A stretch of 64,000 bases of DNA, from contig NW_026516244.1 of the NCBI RefSeq assembly GCF_025602895.1, positions 310,001 to 374,000 of the forward strand, written 5' to 3'. The notes under the pieces were generated by a model. The model saw nothing but the letters and a program-made list of their open reading frames with translations, did not search any database and had not been told where the DNA came from. The DNA is from Polychytrium aggregatum. Its lineage: Eukaryota; Chytridiomycota; Chytridiomycetes; Polychytriales. The translations under genes were made by a program, and so were the position numbers. Below are positions 47,585 through 58,200 of the stretch, in pieces (within the stretch, counting starts at the first letter, position 1; each line of letters opens with the position of its first letter).

Positions 47585-50500
47585 ATGAAGTTCCTTGAAA
47601 TTTTGCTGCTCTTGATCTTGATCATGAAACTCCTCCAACAGCCATGCGTTATCGAGACGGTAGGCAGTGCAGCGGCCTGAGTGCCCGTTGCTCACTCGTA
47701 CTGAGTCTCGGCTTTACGTCAGATCTGAGTCTCTGGTTCAGTTTCCTGTTTTTAGACTCAACCCCTTTGTGTGCTCAACCTTTTCTGCTAGATCCATGTT
47801 ATCGAGGCTTCCCTGAGCTCAGCGATGCCGATCGGCACTCTTGCTGGAAGCGTGGTAGGCCCTTGCTGTTCATCAAGCCCTTGCCTCATGCACATACACA
47901 TCTCCAGCATCTCTCGCCGGGAGCTTGCAACCATGCTAACGCTCAACCTTTGTCCTATTAAAGCGATACCATGCCACCGACAGCAACAACCTCGAGGCTA
48001 CGACGTCTGGCAAGGCATGTCAATTGAGAGTCAGCGGCGCGCCAGGGTGCTAAGGGATGTGGCGTCTGAATGAGTCATTCTCGCACGATGCATCCTTTGT
48101 GTCTATGACTTGATAGAAAAGAGACTCGTCATGTTCAGCCGGTGATAGCTTGCTTTCATCGAGATCGGTATACCCGCCTCTCGGACACTCTCGATCATCG
48201 ACCCTTAACATGCCCTGACTCTCTCCAGTCCGATATTGGAGTCACAAGCACCCAAAGCCGACCCTGTCAAATTGCCGCTCACCTCCGCAAGGTAAAGTAG
48301 CCTTATGTTTTGCTAGCGATGATCGAGGTTAGAAGCACTGTCGGCTCTACCGGCCCAGTGAATGAACATCGCTGTTTCGATTGCGCTGCATCTCTAGGAG
48401 CTCGAAGCTCAAGAGGACCAGACCCCATACATCACTACAGAGTCGACCAGGATCCTCCAAATGGTAGGGCGAGTTCGCTATCATCCACGCCTTGTGGTAT
48501 TTTTGTCCTTTTGCACAGTCGCAGTGCCGATTTGACCGAGATGACCGCAGCTCTCCCTTGGTGCTGATGCTTCTGGGTGCTGATGCTTCTGGGTGCTGGG
48601 GCTTTTGGGGTGCTGGGGCTTTTGGGGTGCTGGAGGCTCGGCTCTGACTGTTTTCATTGTGGCTATAGGCAATGTACCTATCCAATGGAATCCAGCCCCC
48701 AACCACGCAGGTTCGCCGCAGGACTGTTCATAAACGTGCTTGCTGTCGTAGATAGAAGATCTGATGCGTTCTGTTTTCCAGACCATCGCCCACGGCGCAA
48801 GTGTGGCTTATGTTGCCGAAAGCAACCTGACTCTGAAGGTTATTGAAGCTGTATGTAGAATTGCTCTTGCTCGACACAGAGCGGCTGGCTTTGTCCACAG
48901 TGATCGGCGCGGGACGTCCGCGCGAGTTTGCATCGTTGATTGCGAACATCGAGCATGGCCATTGCCCTAACTCCTATATCGATTGGTAACAGCTCGCAAT
49001 CATCTTCCAGCTGATGTTCATTATGGTCATCTCACTGCTCGCCATTGCATACTGCACTGGCTACATGGACCTCTTCAGCATCGTGTCCTGTTGCTCAGAC
49101 GATATACAGGTGGGCGTGGATATATTGAACTACAGAATTTACGGCCGCTTTTATTCATCTCCTGCGATACGTGCATCCACGGCTCTCGATCTGGCTAACC
49201 AATGTGCGATTCTGCATAAACTCTGCTGGACAGGCGACCGCCGATACTACGGAGCAGAATAATGCGCAATCTTGTAACTGTTTCGATGGACCCGACTCTT
49301 CTTTGGAAAGCCATTCCGACCAGTCAGACAGCGCCTCGACTCTTGATGCCGAATTAGAATCCAAGCCAGAAGTGACCAAGAAATCCAAGAACGAAGATTC
49401 GATGGAGCAGGGTAGCGAACATAGCCAACCACCCAGTCCCGAGCCCATGTGCGATGCTGCTCAATATGACAATGATACTCAAAGCCGGGAGCCAGCCCCG
49501 GAGCAGCTCGCTGGTGGCTCTGTTAACTCTCCTTCCGTGGATGCCAACCCGACATGGAGTTTTGAGGCCACCACGAGTGAAGTTCTCAGACAATATGACA
49601 TTCTTATCGAGAAGGCCAACGAATCTGTTGACTACGAAGAAATAGCCCGCCTATGCGGCCTTGCTAGCATGCTCATGGTGATGTACACCGCCGTTGTCAC
49701 TGATCCCATCAGACTCAGCTTGGGGCACTACAACCATGCGATGTCATACTATTTGGTACGGAGGCTGCCTGCATCATCGGTCAGCCGCGCACACTCAGCC
49801 TCCGGCACTAACGAAATCTTCTTGTGTGGGGACGATTGGTCTCTAGTCGGACTCGTATTTCGAGGCTCTCTTCTATGTCACAAAAGCCCTCAGCATCCTT
49901 GAGAATGCCGGCTTGTTGCCACAGACATATGAGCAGAGTCTGAACGAAGATAGCCGCATCAGCTCATACTATATGTTGCTACTGAAGGGCCAGGTTCTTG
50001 TGGAAATCAACAAGTCTAGTGAGGCCGCTGAGTATGTCAAAATCATCGAGGGAATCTACCTCGATAATATACACTGTGAGTCGCTCTGTTCGATGGCTTT
50101 CATTGCTGTCTTCGTCTCGATCATAGTTCTAACTACTGCCTCACACCAGCAAACCACTTCTTGAGCCTCAAGGCCGACGCGTTGACTCGAATCGATCAAT
50201 ACGAACAAGCACTGGAGGCCTTGAAGGATATGGAGGGCACCTACGAAGGAACGCTGCAAATCTATTTTGAATTGAAGGCCAGCTGCGCTATAGGCCTTGG
50301 TCCGCGATTCCTTGGGATGGCCGTGGAGGCTCTCGCGAACCTCGCGAACCTGGCGCCCGACAGTGAGTGATGCTGTAGCTGCGGGCTCTACCGGTCACAG
50401 TTTTGAAAGAGTCCCGTGGTGGCTCGCACTAAAGCCCACGGCTACTACCTGTCTTGTTAGGGTTCGGTCATATCTTCAATGACTATAACCAACGACTCCA

Positions 50501-50848
50501 AACGATAAACTGGGCGATGGACATGCTGCAGCTCAGTGAGGAAAGCGTTTTCGGACAGGACTCGAGCCTGGCCTTGAAGGCCGTCACAAAGGCATACCGA
50601 GTCATGAGCCTCAAGTACCATCCAGGTGAGTAAACTAAGACGATCCTGCAATCCAGCAACATGTCTCACCAGTGTCGTTTACCAACCGTTTTGTCCATCT
50701 TGCCGCTTGGACAGATAAGCATCCCGAGGATCAGGAGACGTACACAGTCAAATTCCAGCACTTGCAGAATGCCTACCAGCACATGGAAGCCACTATCAAT
50801 GAACAAGACAAAATCAACATGGAACTTGCAGCACGACCAAAATGGTAG
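47585..50848 (+). CDS. Membrane-anchored helical-repeat protein with C-terminal J domain
   Basis: Exons 47585-47659, 47792-47854, 48229-48291, 48398-48463, 48782-48850, 48993-49109, 49234-49755, 49847-50075, 50150-50362, 50461-50625 and 50715-50848 give 571 residues, all phases matching. The N-terminus is a signal peptide (FLEILLLLILIMKLL). A short lumenal-type region is followed by a membrane helix at about 113-137 (IIFQLMFIMVISLLAIA). Next are a 120-residue Ser/Glu/Asp-rich disordered stretch and a helical repeat region resembling TPRs (YFEALFYVTKALSILEN, YYMLLLKGQVLVEI, DQYEQALEALKDM). It ends in a J-like domain with an intact HPD (526-528) in MSLKYHPDKHPED. J domains stimulate Hsp70 ATPase. 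With a cleaved signal and one helix the J domain would face the cytosol; topology is inferred. I cannot match it to a named DNAJ orthologue. A further small exon between 47855 and 48228 is possible. Confidence 0.72.
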
Positions 50849-51561
50849 AGAGTTGGCCTGATGCTATTTTTTGCGCGATTTGTCAGTAAAGATTCGGTTG
50901 CTTGCCTTGGAAAGTGCAGCCTTGAATACAGTGTCGACCCCTGTTGGAGTGATCGACTTGCAAACTATGACATGGATCGATGGGTTGTTAATTGCCAGGT
51001 GCACTCGCCAGACATCCTCCATCGAGAAGGTCCTTCACTTGGTGATGCCTCTGCTAGATACGGGATCACCCAATGTACCGAGTAAGCCTGAGTCAGCGAA
51101 GACTTGGTGCCTATCTCATCCTTTGCTATCACAGGTTGGGTGATTATTGAGGATACTGGATAAATGGAAGGGCAGATTGATGACTGGGTGGACGAATCGA
51201 TGACTGGATGAGTGAGCGAACGCGCGAATTTCCCTGTTGCAGAATGAAGTGCCCGTTGTCCCGACAGTTAGTGCTCGTGGGTGCCGCAGACAGGGCGCAT
51301 TGGTTTTGAATATTATGCTGCATCCAACGCGAAGTGGGTGTCCTGTCCCTGAGAGGGGATGGGTTTCTTGAGAGCAAAGCGTATCGTATATGTCACTCGG
51401 CTTTTGAAGGAGCCGCTCCGATTTGGATGAGAAAGAGGAGTGGACCTCTCCTTTTTTCTTTTCGGCAGATTCGACCCGATCAACACGGCTGCGAATCTCT
51501 TGTGCAGCAGTCTCTTGCTTCTCTCATCTGCTCACCTCCCCAACCCAAGAAGAGCATCATA
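50849..51561. other. Intergenic spacer
   Basis: 0.7 kb between two plus-strand genes. A short GATGACTGG repeat lies near 51178-51208. No gene or RNA recognised. Confidence 0.5.
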
Positions 51562-53273
51562 ATGTCAAGTCCAGATGGAGCGGGCTCGTCCCAGATCCAG
51601 CGAGGGCGCTCAATGTCCGAAGTCGCCGACGAGAGCCAGTCCAAAGCAAGTCTTACAAGCAGCCATACCCTCCCGAGAGCAAAGGGCTCTAAAGGTTCAA
51701 CGCCTGCATTGTCGGCGAGACAACCGAGCAATCTTTTGTTCGCAACGGCTGCTTCAGTCCCCAGCGACATCCAACGAATCTGAAACTGCCCTTTCTGAAT
51801 ACTAACGCGAGGATGGTGCTATCTTGGCCAGTCAATGTCGACCAACAGGGCCGGAGCTTTGAAGACCTAACCTTGGACGACTTGAAGACATTGCAAGACG
51901 CTTCACTGGCACGGCTCAATACTATCTTCCAAGAAACAGGAAGCAAGTGCATCGACAAGAGCCTCATCCGAACAATCAACGAGCAGACAGGGTTCTGTTC
52001 GAAGCGTCGATGGTGGCCCCTGAAGGGCAGCAAGAAGGAGCCGATTGTCCCAGGTAGCTATCGCAGAGGCGGCAAAAGGACCATCTACTCGGTGTGGGGC
52101 ATATCCGCTGAGTCACCTCCCGAGGTGACTCGGACACTCTCGGATATTTGCCATTGCCTTGTAGCTTGCTTGGGTCCCTGCTGACCCTCGCTTTGATGTG
52201 CCCTTCCACGCACTGCCGCGCATCAAGTCTCGATTTCAAAGTGTCAGCTCGTACGGGCAGTTCAATTCGCGGGCGTGCCGTATCATTCAAGCACCGAAGC
52301 CGTCAATTGTCGTAGAATACCGATTCTTCTGCACGAATGCATGCGAAAGATCCGGGAATCAGGGCTCGGCACAAACGGCCTGTTTCGGATCAACGGCTCG
52401 GAAAAGAGGATCCAGGCTCTTGCTCAACAATTCGATACGGCGCCGACGTATGGTCTGGGATGGTTCGTATTCATAGCAATGATATCTCCATCGGGAGCTT
52501 TGTGCAATCAAAGCTCGTTGGGCGGCTGGAACGTAAATCGATCCGGTTGCCAATGCAATCCGACCATAGGCGACTCGATCGCGGGAGTGCTCACCTTTTC
52601 CATGATTTGATCATAGTACTTTCGAAGGCTGTACTAGCTACGATGCCGCAGATCTACTAAAGCGATACATACGGGAGCTCCCAGAGCCCTTGATACCCAC
52701 CGAACTCTATCCTTTGTTTCTGAAAGCCATCGGTACGAGTCTTGCCCATGAGCAGTCGAGAGCTAAATCGCAAAGGCATTCCAGGTCTCTAGGGCCGCTG
52801 CCGGATTGTCGTCGATCCCTGCGACAAAGATATTGGCCTTGAGCAATCCAAAGCAAGGACGCAGCTCATTACTCTGCGGTGTTATTCGTTGCCTGGTGTG
52901 TCCAGACCTTCCCTGTGAAAAGGCGATGCGAATCCGAGCCTTCCGATTCTTGCTGCTACTATTGCCCCCGCCACATATTGTTGCCTTCGAGAGCATTCTA
53001 TGTCTCGTTGGCGAAGTTGCAGCCAGGTCGAGTGAAAACCAAATGACGGCCCACAACCTCGCGCGGATCTTTGCCCCAAACATCCTTCGCTCAAAGCAGC
53101 AAAAGCAGTCGCTCGACGAATACGAGCGATGCTCCTTTGTGACCGAGTATCTGATTGAACACTGGACGCAGTTTTTGCTCACTGGACCGGAGCTCAAGCC
53201 CTTTGAAATCCTGGATGCCTCGTATCTGACACAGTTCCCAGGACCCCGGCCTGAGACAGATACGAAAGCATAA
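51562..53273 (+). CDS. RhoGAP-domain protein
   Basis: Model: exons 51562-51694, 51832-52091, 52165-52250, 52316-52447, 52638-52732, 52830-52880 and 52939-53273, 363 residues in frame. RhoGAPs switch off Rho-family GTPases by supplying an arginine finger; here it is Arg184 in NGLFRINGS. Other domain landmarks: IPILLHECMRKI, ADLLKRYIRELPEPLIP, FLLLLLPPPH and NQMTAHNLARIFAPNIL. The first 130 residues are Ser/Thr-rich then helical (FEDLTLDDLKTLQDASL) and carry no recognised lipid-binding domain. Two splice donors are weak (GTTCAA at 51695, GTTATT at 52881), so the N-terminal join and the sixth junction are tentative. The intron at 52092-52164 contains a perfect palindrome. Confidence 0.78.
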
Positions 53274-53708
53274 CTGAGCAACGTAGACCTTTTACTCTCA
53301 GGAAAACGGGCCGCCTGTTTCAATCGTGCCCCTCGACTGACTCCGAGTGAGGTCCTAGGGTGGGGTCTCCGCGATCATTCTGTCGATACGATACATTGCC
53401 AACGGCAACCACAGTGCTGGCCTCCCTGGACACACGATTTGGTCAGGATGGACGATGGACGGGGTGTATTCAGGACCCAGAGAAAAAACAACGAAACCCC
53501 TGACTCAAAACAGGGTGTACCGTTGTATTTTGAGAAAGCTGTAGCCTTTGCCGCTCGTGGCCCATTACAGTCGGTCAGCCACTTTCTGGCTTCAGAGGCC
53601 TGAAGCCTACTGAACTTTCATAGGCACCAGTGGGCAAGCCATGCGATTGTTCCCGTCCTTACACTCGGTCGATCTCCTGTGGCGATGATCGACTGGTATT
53701 GATGTGTC
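53274..53708. other. Spacer with dispersed repeat copy B
   Basis: 3' flank of the RhoGAP gene. 53427-53485 matches the repeat at 33115-33167. No gene recognised. An A-rich run (53483-53495) lies at the repeat end. Confidence 0.5.
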
Positions 53709-53778
53709 GACGTGTGAGTGTAGTGCATCCACTCGATGTGGGAGTGTAATGCATCCACTCGATGTGGGAGTGTAGTGC
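53709..53778. repeat. 26-27-bp minisatellite, left part, interrupted by the gypsy element
   Basis: Units of the type GTGCATCCACTCGATGTGGG followed by AGTGTA repeat here. After the element the array resumes at 59696 with AGTGCATCCACTCGATGTGG, so the retrotransposon landed inside it. Confidence 0.85.
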
Positions 53779-54163
53779 TGTGATGATCATGCACGTTGGG
53801 AACACGTGTGGACTGCTGCGCGTGATGCACCGTGAGTCATGTTTGTTTGTCTTGGCGTGTATTCCCTGATTGGCTGGCGCCGATGACTCTTACTTCGCCT
53901 CCGACTGCGCTGTGCTTCGCCCCTCTCTCTAGCAGCTCCGCCTCCCTCGCACCCCCATCTCGTCCCTCGTTTGTCGCTCCACCCCTCTCGCCCACTTTCG
54001 CCCTTCGGTTTCCCTCTTGGCTATAAAGCCCCTCCTTTCTTGCACCCATTTTGTATCTGCAGTTCGAACAACACTTGTTGTTATCTGATAAGTCGTAATA
54101 TAGCTTATCGTTGTTCGCCAAGCACCTGGTCGTCCAGTGTCGTTGCTTGTCGTGGTCCTCACA
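53779..54163 (+). repeat. 5' LTR
   Basis: 385 bp, TG..CA ends. It contains a TATA box (TATAAAG, 54022-54028), with AGTTCGAACAA starting 33 nt beyond it (54061), the likely 5' end of the transcript and R region. Confidence 0.95.
54022..54028 (+). promoter_or_regulatory. LTR TATA box
   Basis: GGCTATAAAGCC in the LTR, 39 bp upstream of AGTTCGAACAA. The same element is at 59554-59560 in the 3' LTR. Confidence 0.8.
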
Positions 54164-54165
54164 TA

Positions 54166-54176
54166 TTGTTCGAACT
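54166..54176 (+). other. Self-priming primer-binding site
   Basis: TTGTTCGAACT, 2 nt after the LTR, is the exact reverse complement of AGTTCGAACAA (54061-54071) at the presumed transcript 5' end. There is no TGG start as in tRNA-primed elements. The arrangement matches the self-priming mode known for Tf1 and related chromoviruses. Confidence 0.75.
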
Positions 54177-54283
54177 CCCTCTCTCTGTCTGACCACCTGC
54201 TTGGCTGAGGCTTCGTTGCTGCCCTCATCCTTCTATTCTCTGTTGTCTTCCCTGCATCCTCGCTCCCCACTTTCAAAGCCCAC

Positions 54284-55267
54284 ATGGACCAACTCCAGGC
54301 CCAAATCGTTGCCCTCCAGGAGGAACTGGTTCTCCTCCGGACCACACATTCTTCCGCCGCCCCACAGCTCCCGCACATGCCGACCCCGGACAAGTTCGAC
54401 GGCACCAGGTCAAAGTTCCGCCCCTTCGTCAACCAGTGCCGCCTGCTCATGATGCTCCAGGCATCCAGGTTCCCGTCCGAGCAAGTCAAGGTGGGTTACG
54501 TCTTGAGTTTGCTCACTGGTCCGGCCCTCCAGTGGGCGACTCCCTTGATCGAGTCGAACGATCAAATCCTGCACTCGTTCGACTCGTTCATGGAACGCTT
54601 TCGCCAAGCGTTTGACGATCCCGACCGCACCCACACTGCCGAGCTGCTCCTTTCCTCCATGGCACAGGGCAACCGCTCGTGCATGGATTATGCCTCAGAG
54701 TTCCTCCGCGTTGCCGCCGACCTTCCCTGGAACGACGAAGCCAAGATCTCCGCCTTCCGCCGTGGCCTGTCGAGGGAGATCAAGCAGCGCCTCTCCTTCA
54801 TCGACCCTCTCCCTCTCCGCTTGGTCCCGTTCGTCGAGCGTTGCCTCAAGATCGATGCACGCATCATCGAGCTCAACAACGAGCTCCGAAACACTGGCCC
54901 TGTTTCCTTCGGCACCCAGGCCTTCAACTCCCGCACCCCGTCCTTCCAGCCGCCCGCCCAGGAGCCTCCGGTTCTCTACTCCGAGCCGATGCAGATCGAC
55001 GCCGCCGTCGTCAGCCGCCTGACCCCCGAGGAGAAGAACCGCCGCTTCCAGGAGCGCCTCTGCTTCCGCTGTGGCAAGCCCGGCCACGTCGCCAAGTCCT
55101 GCCCCCTCAAGTCCGGCTCCCGTGCTCCCGCCTCTGGTTCCCGCTTCCCCGGCTCCCGTCCTCAGGCTCCCGGCTCCCGTCCCCGTTCGAAGGTTGTCCG
55201 AACCATCGTCTACGATGATGGTGAGGAGGAACACTTCGAGTCGGGAAACGACCAGGCCCAGATCTAA
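54284..55267 (+). CDS. gag: Gag polyprotein of the gypsy element
   Basis: 327 residues. It begins with a short coiled coil (MDQLQAQIVALQEELVLL). The retrotransposon gag core follows (KFDGTRSKFRPFVNQC, GPALQWATPL, FMERFRQAF), then a linker and one CCHC zinc knuckle (Cys260, Cys263, His268, Cys273). The tail is basic, rich in GSR and PGSRP. Gag forms the virus-like particle and the knuckle binds RNA. The last ten codons carry the frameshift heptamer, and the TAA stop (55265-55267) is inside the stimulatory hairpin. Confidence 0.93.
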   Translation: MDQLQAQIVALQEELVLLRTTHSSAAPQLPHMPTPDKFDGTRSKFRPFVNQCRLLMMLQASRFPSEQVKVGYVLSLLTGPALQWATPLIESNDQILHSFDSFMERFRQAFDDPDRTHTAELLLSSMAQGNRSCMDYASEFLRVAADLPWNDEAKISAFRRGLSREIKQRLSFIDPLPLRLVPFVERCLKIDARIIELNNELRNTGPVSFGTQAFNSRTPSFQPPAQEPPVLYSEPMQIDAAVVSRLTPEEKNRRFQERLCFRCGKPGHVAKSCPLKSGSRAPASGSRFPGSRPQAPGSRPRSKVVRTIVYDDGEEEHFESGNDQAQI

Positions 55268-55285
55268 GTGGAGGCTTAGATCTGG
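55243..55285 (+). promoter_or_regulatory. -1 programmed ribosomal frameshift signal
   Basis: Slippery heptamer G_GGA_AAC (55243-55249) is in correct register with the gag frame. Eight nucleotides later a perfect 11-bp stem follows, CCAGATCTAAG (55258-55268) with CTTAGATCTGG (55275-55285) around a 6-nt loop. The pol frame is -1 relative to gag and open across this point, while gag stops 16 nt after the heptamer. Confidence 0.88.
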
Positions 55286-58200
55286 AGCCGTCTCCCCTTC
55301 CTCCAGAAGCAAGCGTCGATGGTAAGGAGCATGAGGTAAGTGTCGAACGCATGGCTATGTGTGGAATGATCAATGTAGTCGGTGGTGGATCGCACTCTGT
55401 CAAACCCGCCTCTTCTAAGGGCACATCTGGCTCCCAGATGTCTTTGACAGAGCTCCCGATCTCCACACCACCTGCGAACTTGGTCATCTGCTCGAACCAT
55501 GCTGCCGACACTGATCTCTGCTCCGAGCCTTCTTCGTGCGTCTCGTCGATTTCTTCGTCTTCTCCCGTTTTCTCCGCTTCTCTTGTTCTCCCTTCTGGTC
55601 GCTCCCTCTCTTGCCAACTTCTCGTCGATTCTGGTGCCTCCGGCAACTTCATCGACGAGAGCTTTGTTGACCGCTTCTCGGTCCCCCTCGTTTCCAAATC
55701 CACTCCCCTCCCTGTCCAAGGTGTCGATGGCCAGCCACTTTCTTCCGGCCCCATCACTTTTGAGACGGAACCCCTCAAGATTGTTCTTGGGGACTACACT
55801 CAACACCTTTCCTTTGATGTCATTAAGTCTCCCCACCAACCTGTTATCCTTGGCTATCCCTGGCTGCAGTCCATCGAACCCAGGTTCCACTGGGCTCGTG
55901 GACTCCTTTGCCTTCCCCGTCCTGCAAACCACATCCTCAAGGTTGTGGATGCCTCTTCCCTCCCTTCCGTTTCTTCCGTTTCTCCTTCTCCCCTTCCTCT
56001 TGTTGGCGACACACCCAATGTTTTCCCTCGTGCCTCTACCGACACCACTGTGGTGCTCGCTTCTTCGCCTCGCACCGTTTGTACTCGCGAAGATGATCAG
56101 AATAAAGTGATCGCTCAACGTTATTCTGATTGTGTTCCGAGTGAGGTGCCCTGTTCCTGTGCTGCTCGTCCTGGTCCCTCCGGTCTCGTCTCCGTCCGTC
56201 CTGGTCTCCCCGGTCCCGTTGCTCCCAGCCCCGCTCCTGTCCGTGTCCAAGCGATCAGGTACAAGTCGTTGGAGCAGTCCGTCCTCGACACACAGTCTAG
56301 CCCCGACCCCCTGACTGTGTTCCAAGTCCTCGTCCTTCCTGCCACCGATCCGGATCCGACGCCCCTCTCGACGTCGATCCCCGAGGAGTACAAGTCGTTT
56401 GGCTCAGTCTTCTCGAAGCAGGAAGCCGATTCGTTGCCCCCGCACCGGACGTACGACTGCCCGATCGACCTGGAGCCCGGCAAGACCCCCAAGTTCGGAC
56501 CGCTCTACTCCCTGTCAGAGCCCGAACTCAAGGCCCTTCGTGAATACCTCGACGACAACCTCGTCAAAGGGTTCATCCGTCCTTCGTCCTCTCCCGCCGG
56601 TTCTCCGATCCTTTTCGTCAAGAAGAAGGACGGCTCTCTGCGTCTCTGCGTGGACTATCGCGCATTGAACACGATCACGGTCAAGAATCGTTACCCCTTA
56701 CCGTTGATCAATGAGATGCTGGACCGAGTCCGGGACGCGAAGGTGTTCACGAAGCTGGACCTCCGCGGGGCCTACAACCTGCTGCGTATCCGCGCAGGCG
56801 ACGAGTGGAAGACGGCCTTTCGCACTCGTTACGGCCAGTTCGAGTACTTGGTGATGCCCTTTGGACTCACCAATGCTCCGGCCACCTTCCAGCACTTCAT
56901 CAACGATGTCCTTCGTGATGAACTGGACAACTTTGCGATTGCCTACCTTGACGACATTTTGATTTACAGCGCTGACCCCACTCAGCATGCAAATCACGTC
57001 AAGCAGGTCCTGGCCAAGCTCCAGGCTGCAAAGTTGTACTGCAAGCTGGAGAAGTGCGAGTTCTCCAAGGACAAGGTCTCATTCCTCGGCTACGTCATCT
57101 CGCCCAAGGGTATCGAGATGGAACGAGCAAAGCTCTCCGCCATTGTCGACTGGCCCGTCCCCCGCAATGTCTCCGACCTTCGCTCCTTCATTGGGTTCTC
57201 GAACTTTTACCGTCGCTTCATTGACGGATATGCCAAGATCGCCGGTCCGCTCACGCTCCTGTTCAAGAAGTCCCAGGTCTTCCGCTGGTCCCCCGACGCC
57301 CACAAGGCTTTCCAGTCCCTCAAGGAAGCCTTCGTCTCCGAGCCCGTCCTTGCGCACCCCGACCCATCCAAGCCCTTTGTCGTGGAGTCTGATGCCTCAG
57401 ACTTTGCGATCGGATGCGTCCTGTCCCAGCGCGGCTCCGATGGCCACCTGCACCCGTGCTCCTTCCACTCCCGCACGCTCATGGATGCTGAACGCAACTA
57501 CAGCATCTATGAGAAGGAGCTCTTGGCCATCAAGGAGGCTTTCGAGGTCTGGCGACACTACCTCGAAGGTGCCCAACACCCAGTCCAAGTCCTTACCGAC
57601 CACAAGAACTTGGAATACCTGGCGTCGGCCCGCATCCTCAACCAGCGACACGCCCGGTGGTCGCAGTTCCTGTCTCGGTTCGACCTCCGGATCCAGTACC
57701 TCCCCGGTCCAAAGAACGGCAAGGCCGACGCTCTCTCCCGCCGCCCGGACTACGTCCCTCCGTCCGCACCTGTGTCCAAGGAGCCTCCCCCGTTGCTGCC
57801 ACCTTCGTCGTTCGCCTGTGCCGTCCGTCGCTCCTCGGATGCAAGTTCCACTCGCCCTGTGGACTTGCTCAAGCTCATTGCCGAGGAGCAACCCAAGGAC
57901 CCGTCCCTGGACCAGCTCCGCAACGATCCCAAGTATGTCCTGAAGGATGGTCTCCTCACCTTCATGGACAAGATCGTTGTGCCCGAGTCGTGTCGAGTCC
58001 CCGTCCTCAAGTCATGCCACGATCCTGTCGCTGTTGGACATCCTGGCATTCGGCGGACTCGGGCACTGATCTCGAGGCAGTTCTGGTGGCCCTCAATCCG
58101 CAAGGATGTCCAGGCTTATGTCTCGACGTGCGACACTTGTGCACGCTCGAAAGTCCCTCGACATAAGCCGTTTGGATACTTGCAGCCCCTCCCGACGGCA

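Noticed and set aside
52881-52905. A 25-nt intron in the RhoGAP gene (acceptor at 52905)
   Set aside because: Phase works, but 25 nt is below any reasonable intron size. The acceptor at 52938 gives a 58-nt intron and better RhoGAP alignment.
54688-55312. Antisense frames over gag and pol
   Set aside because: They follow the strong codon bias of the sense frame and have no recognisable domains.
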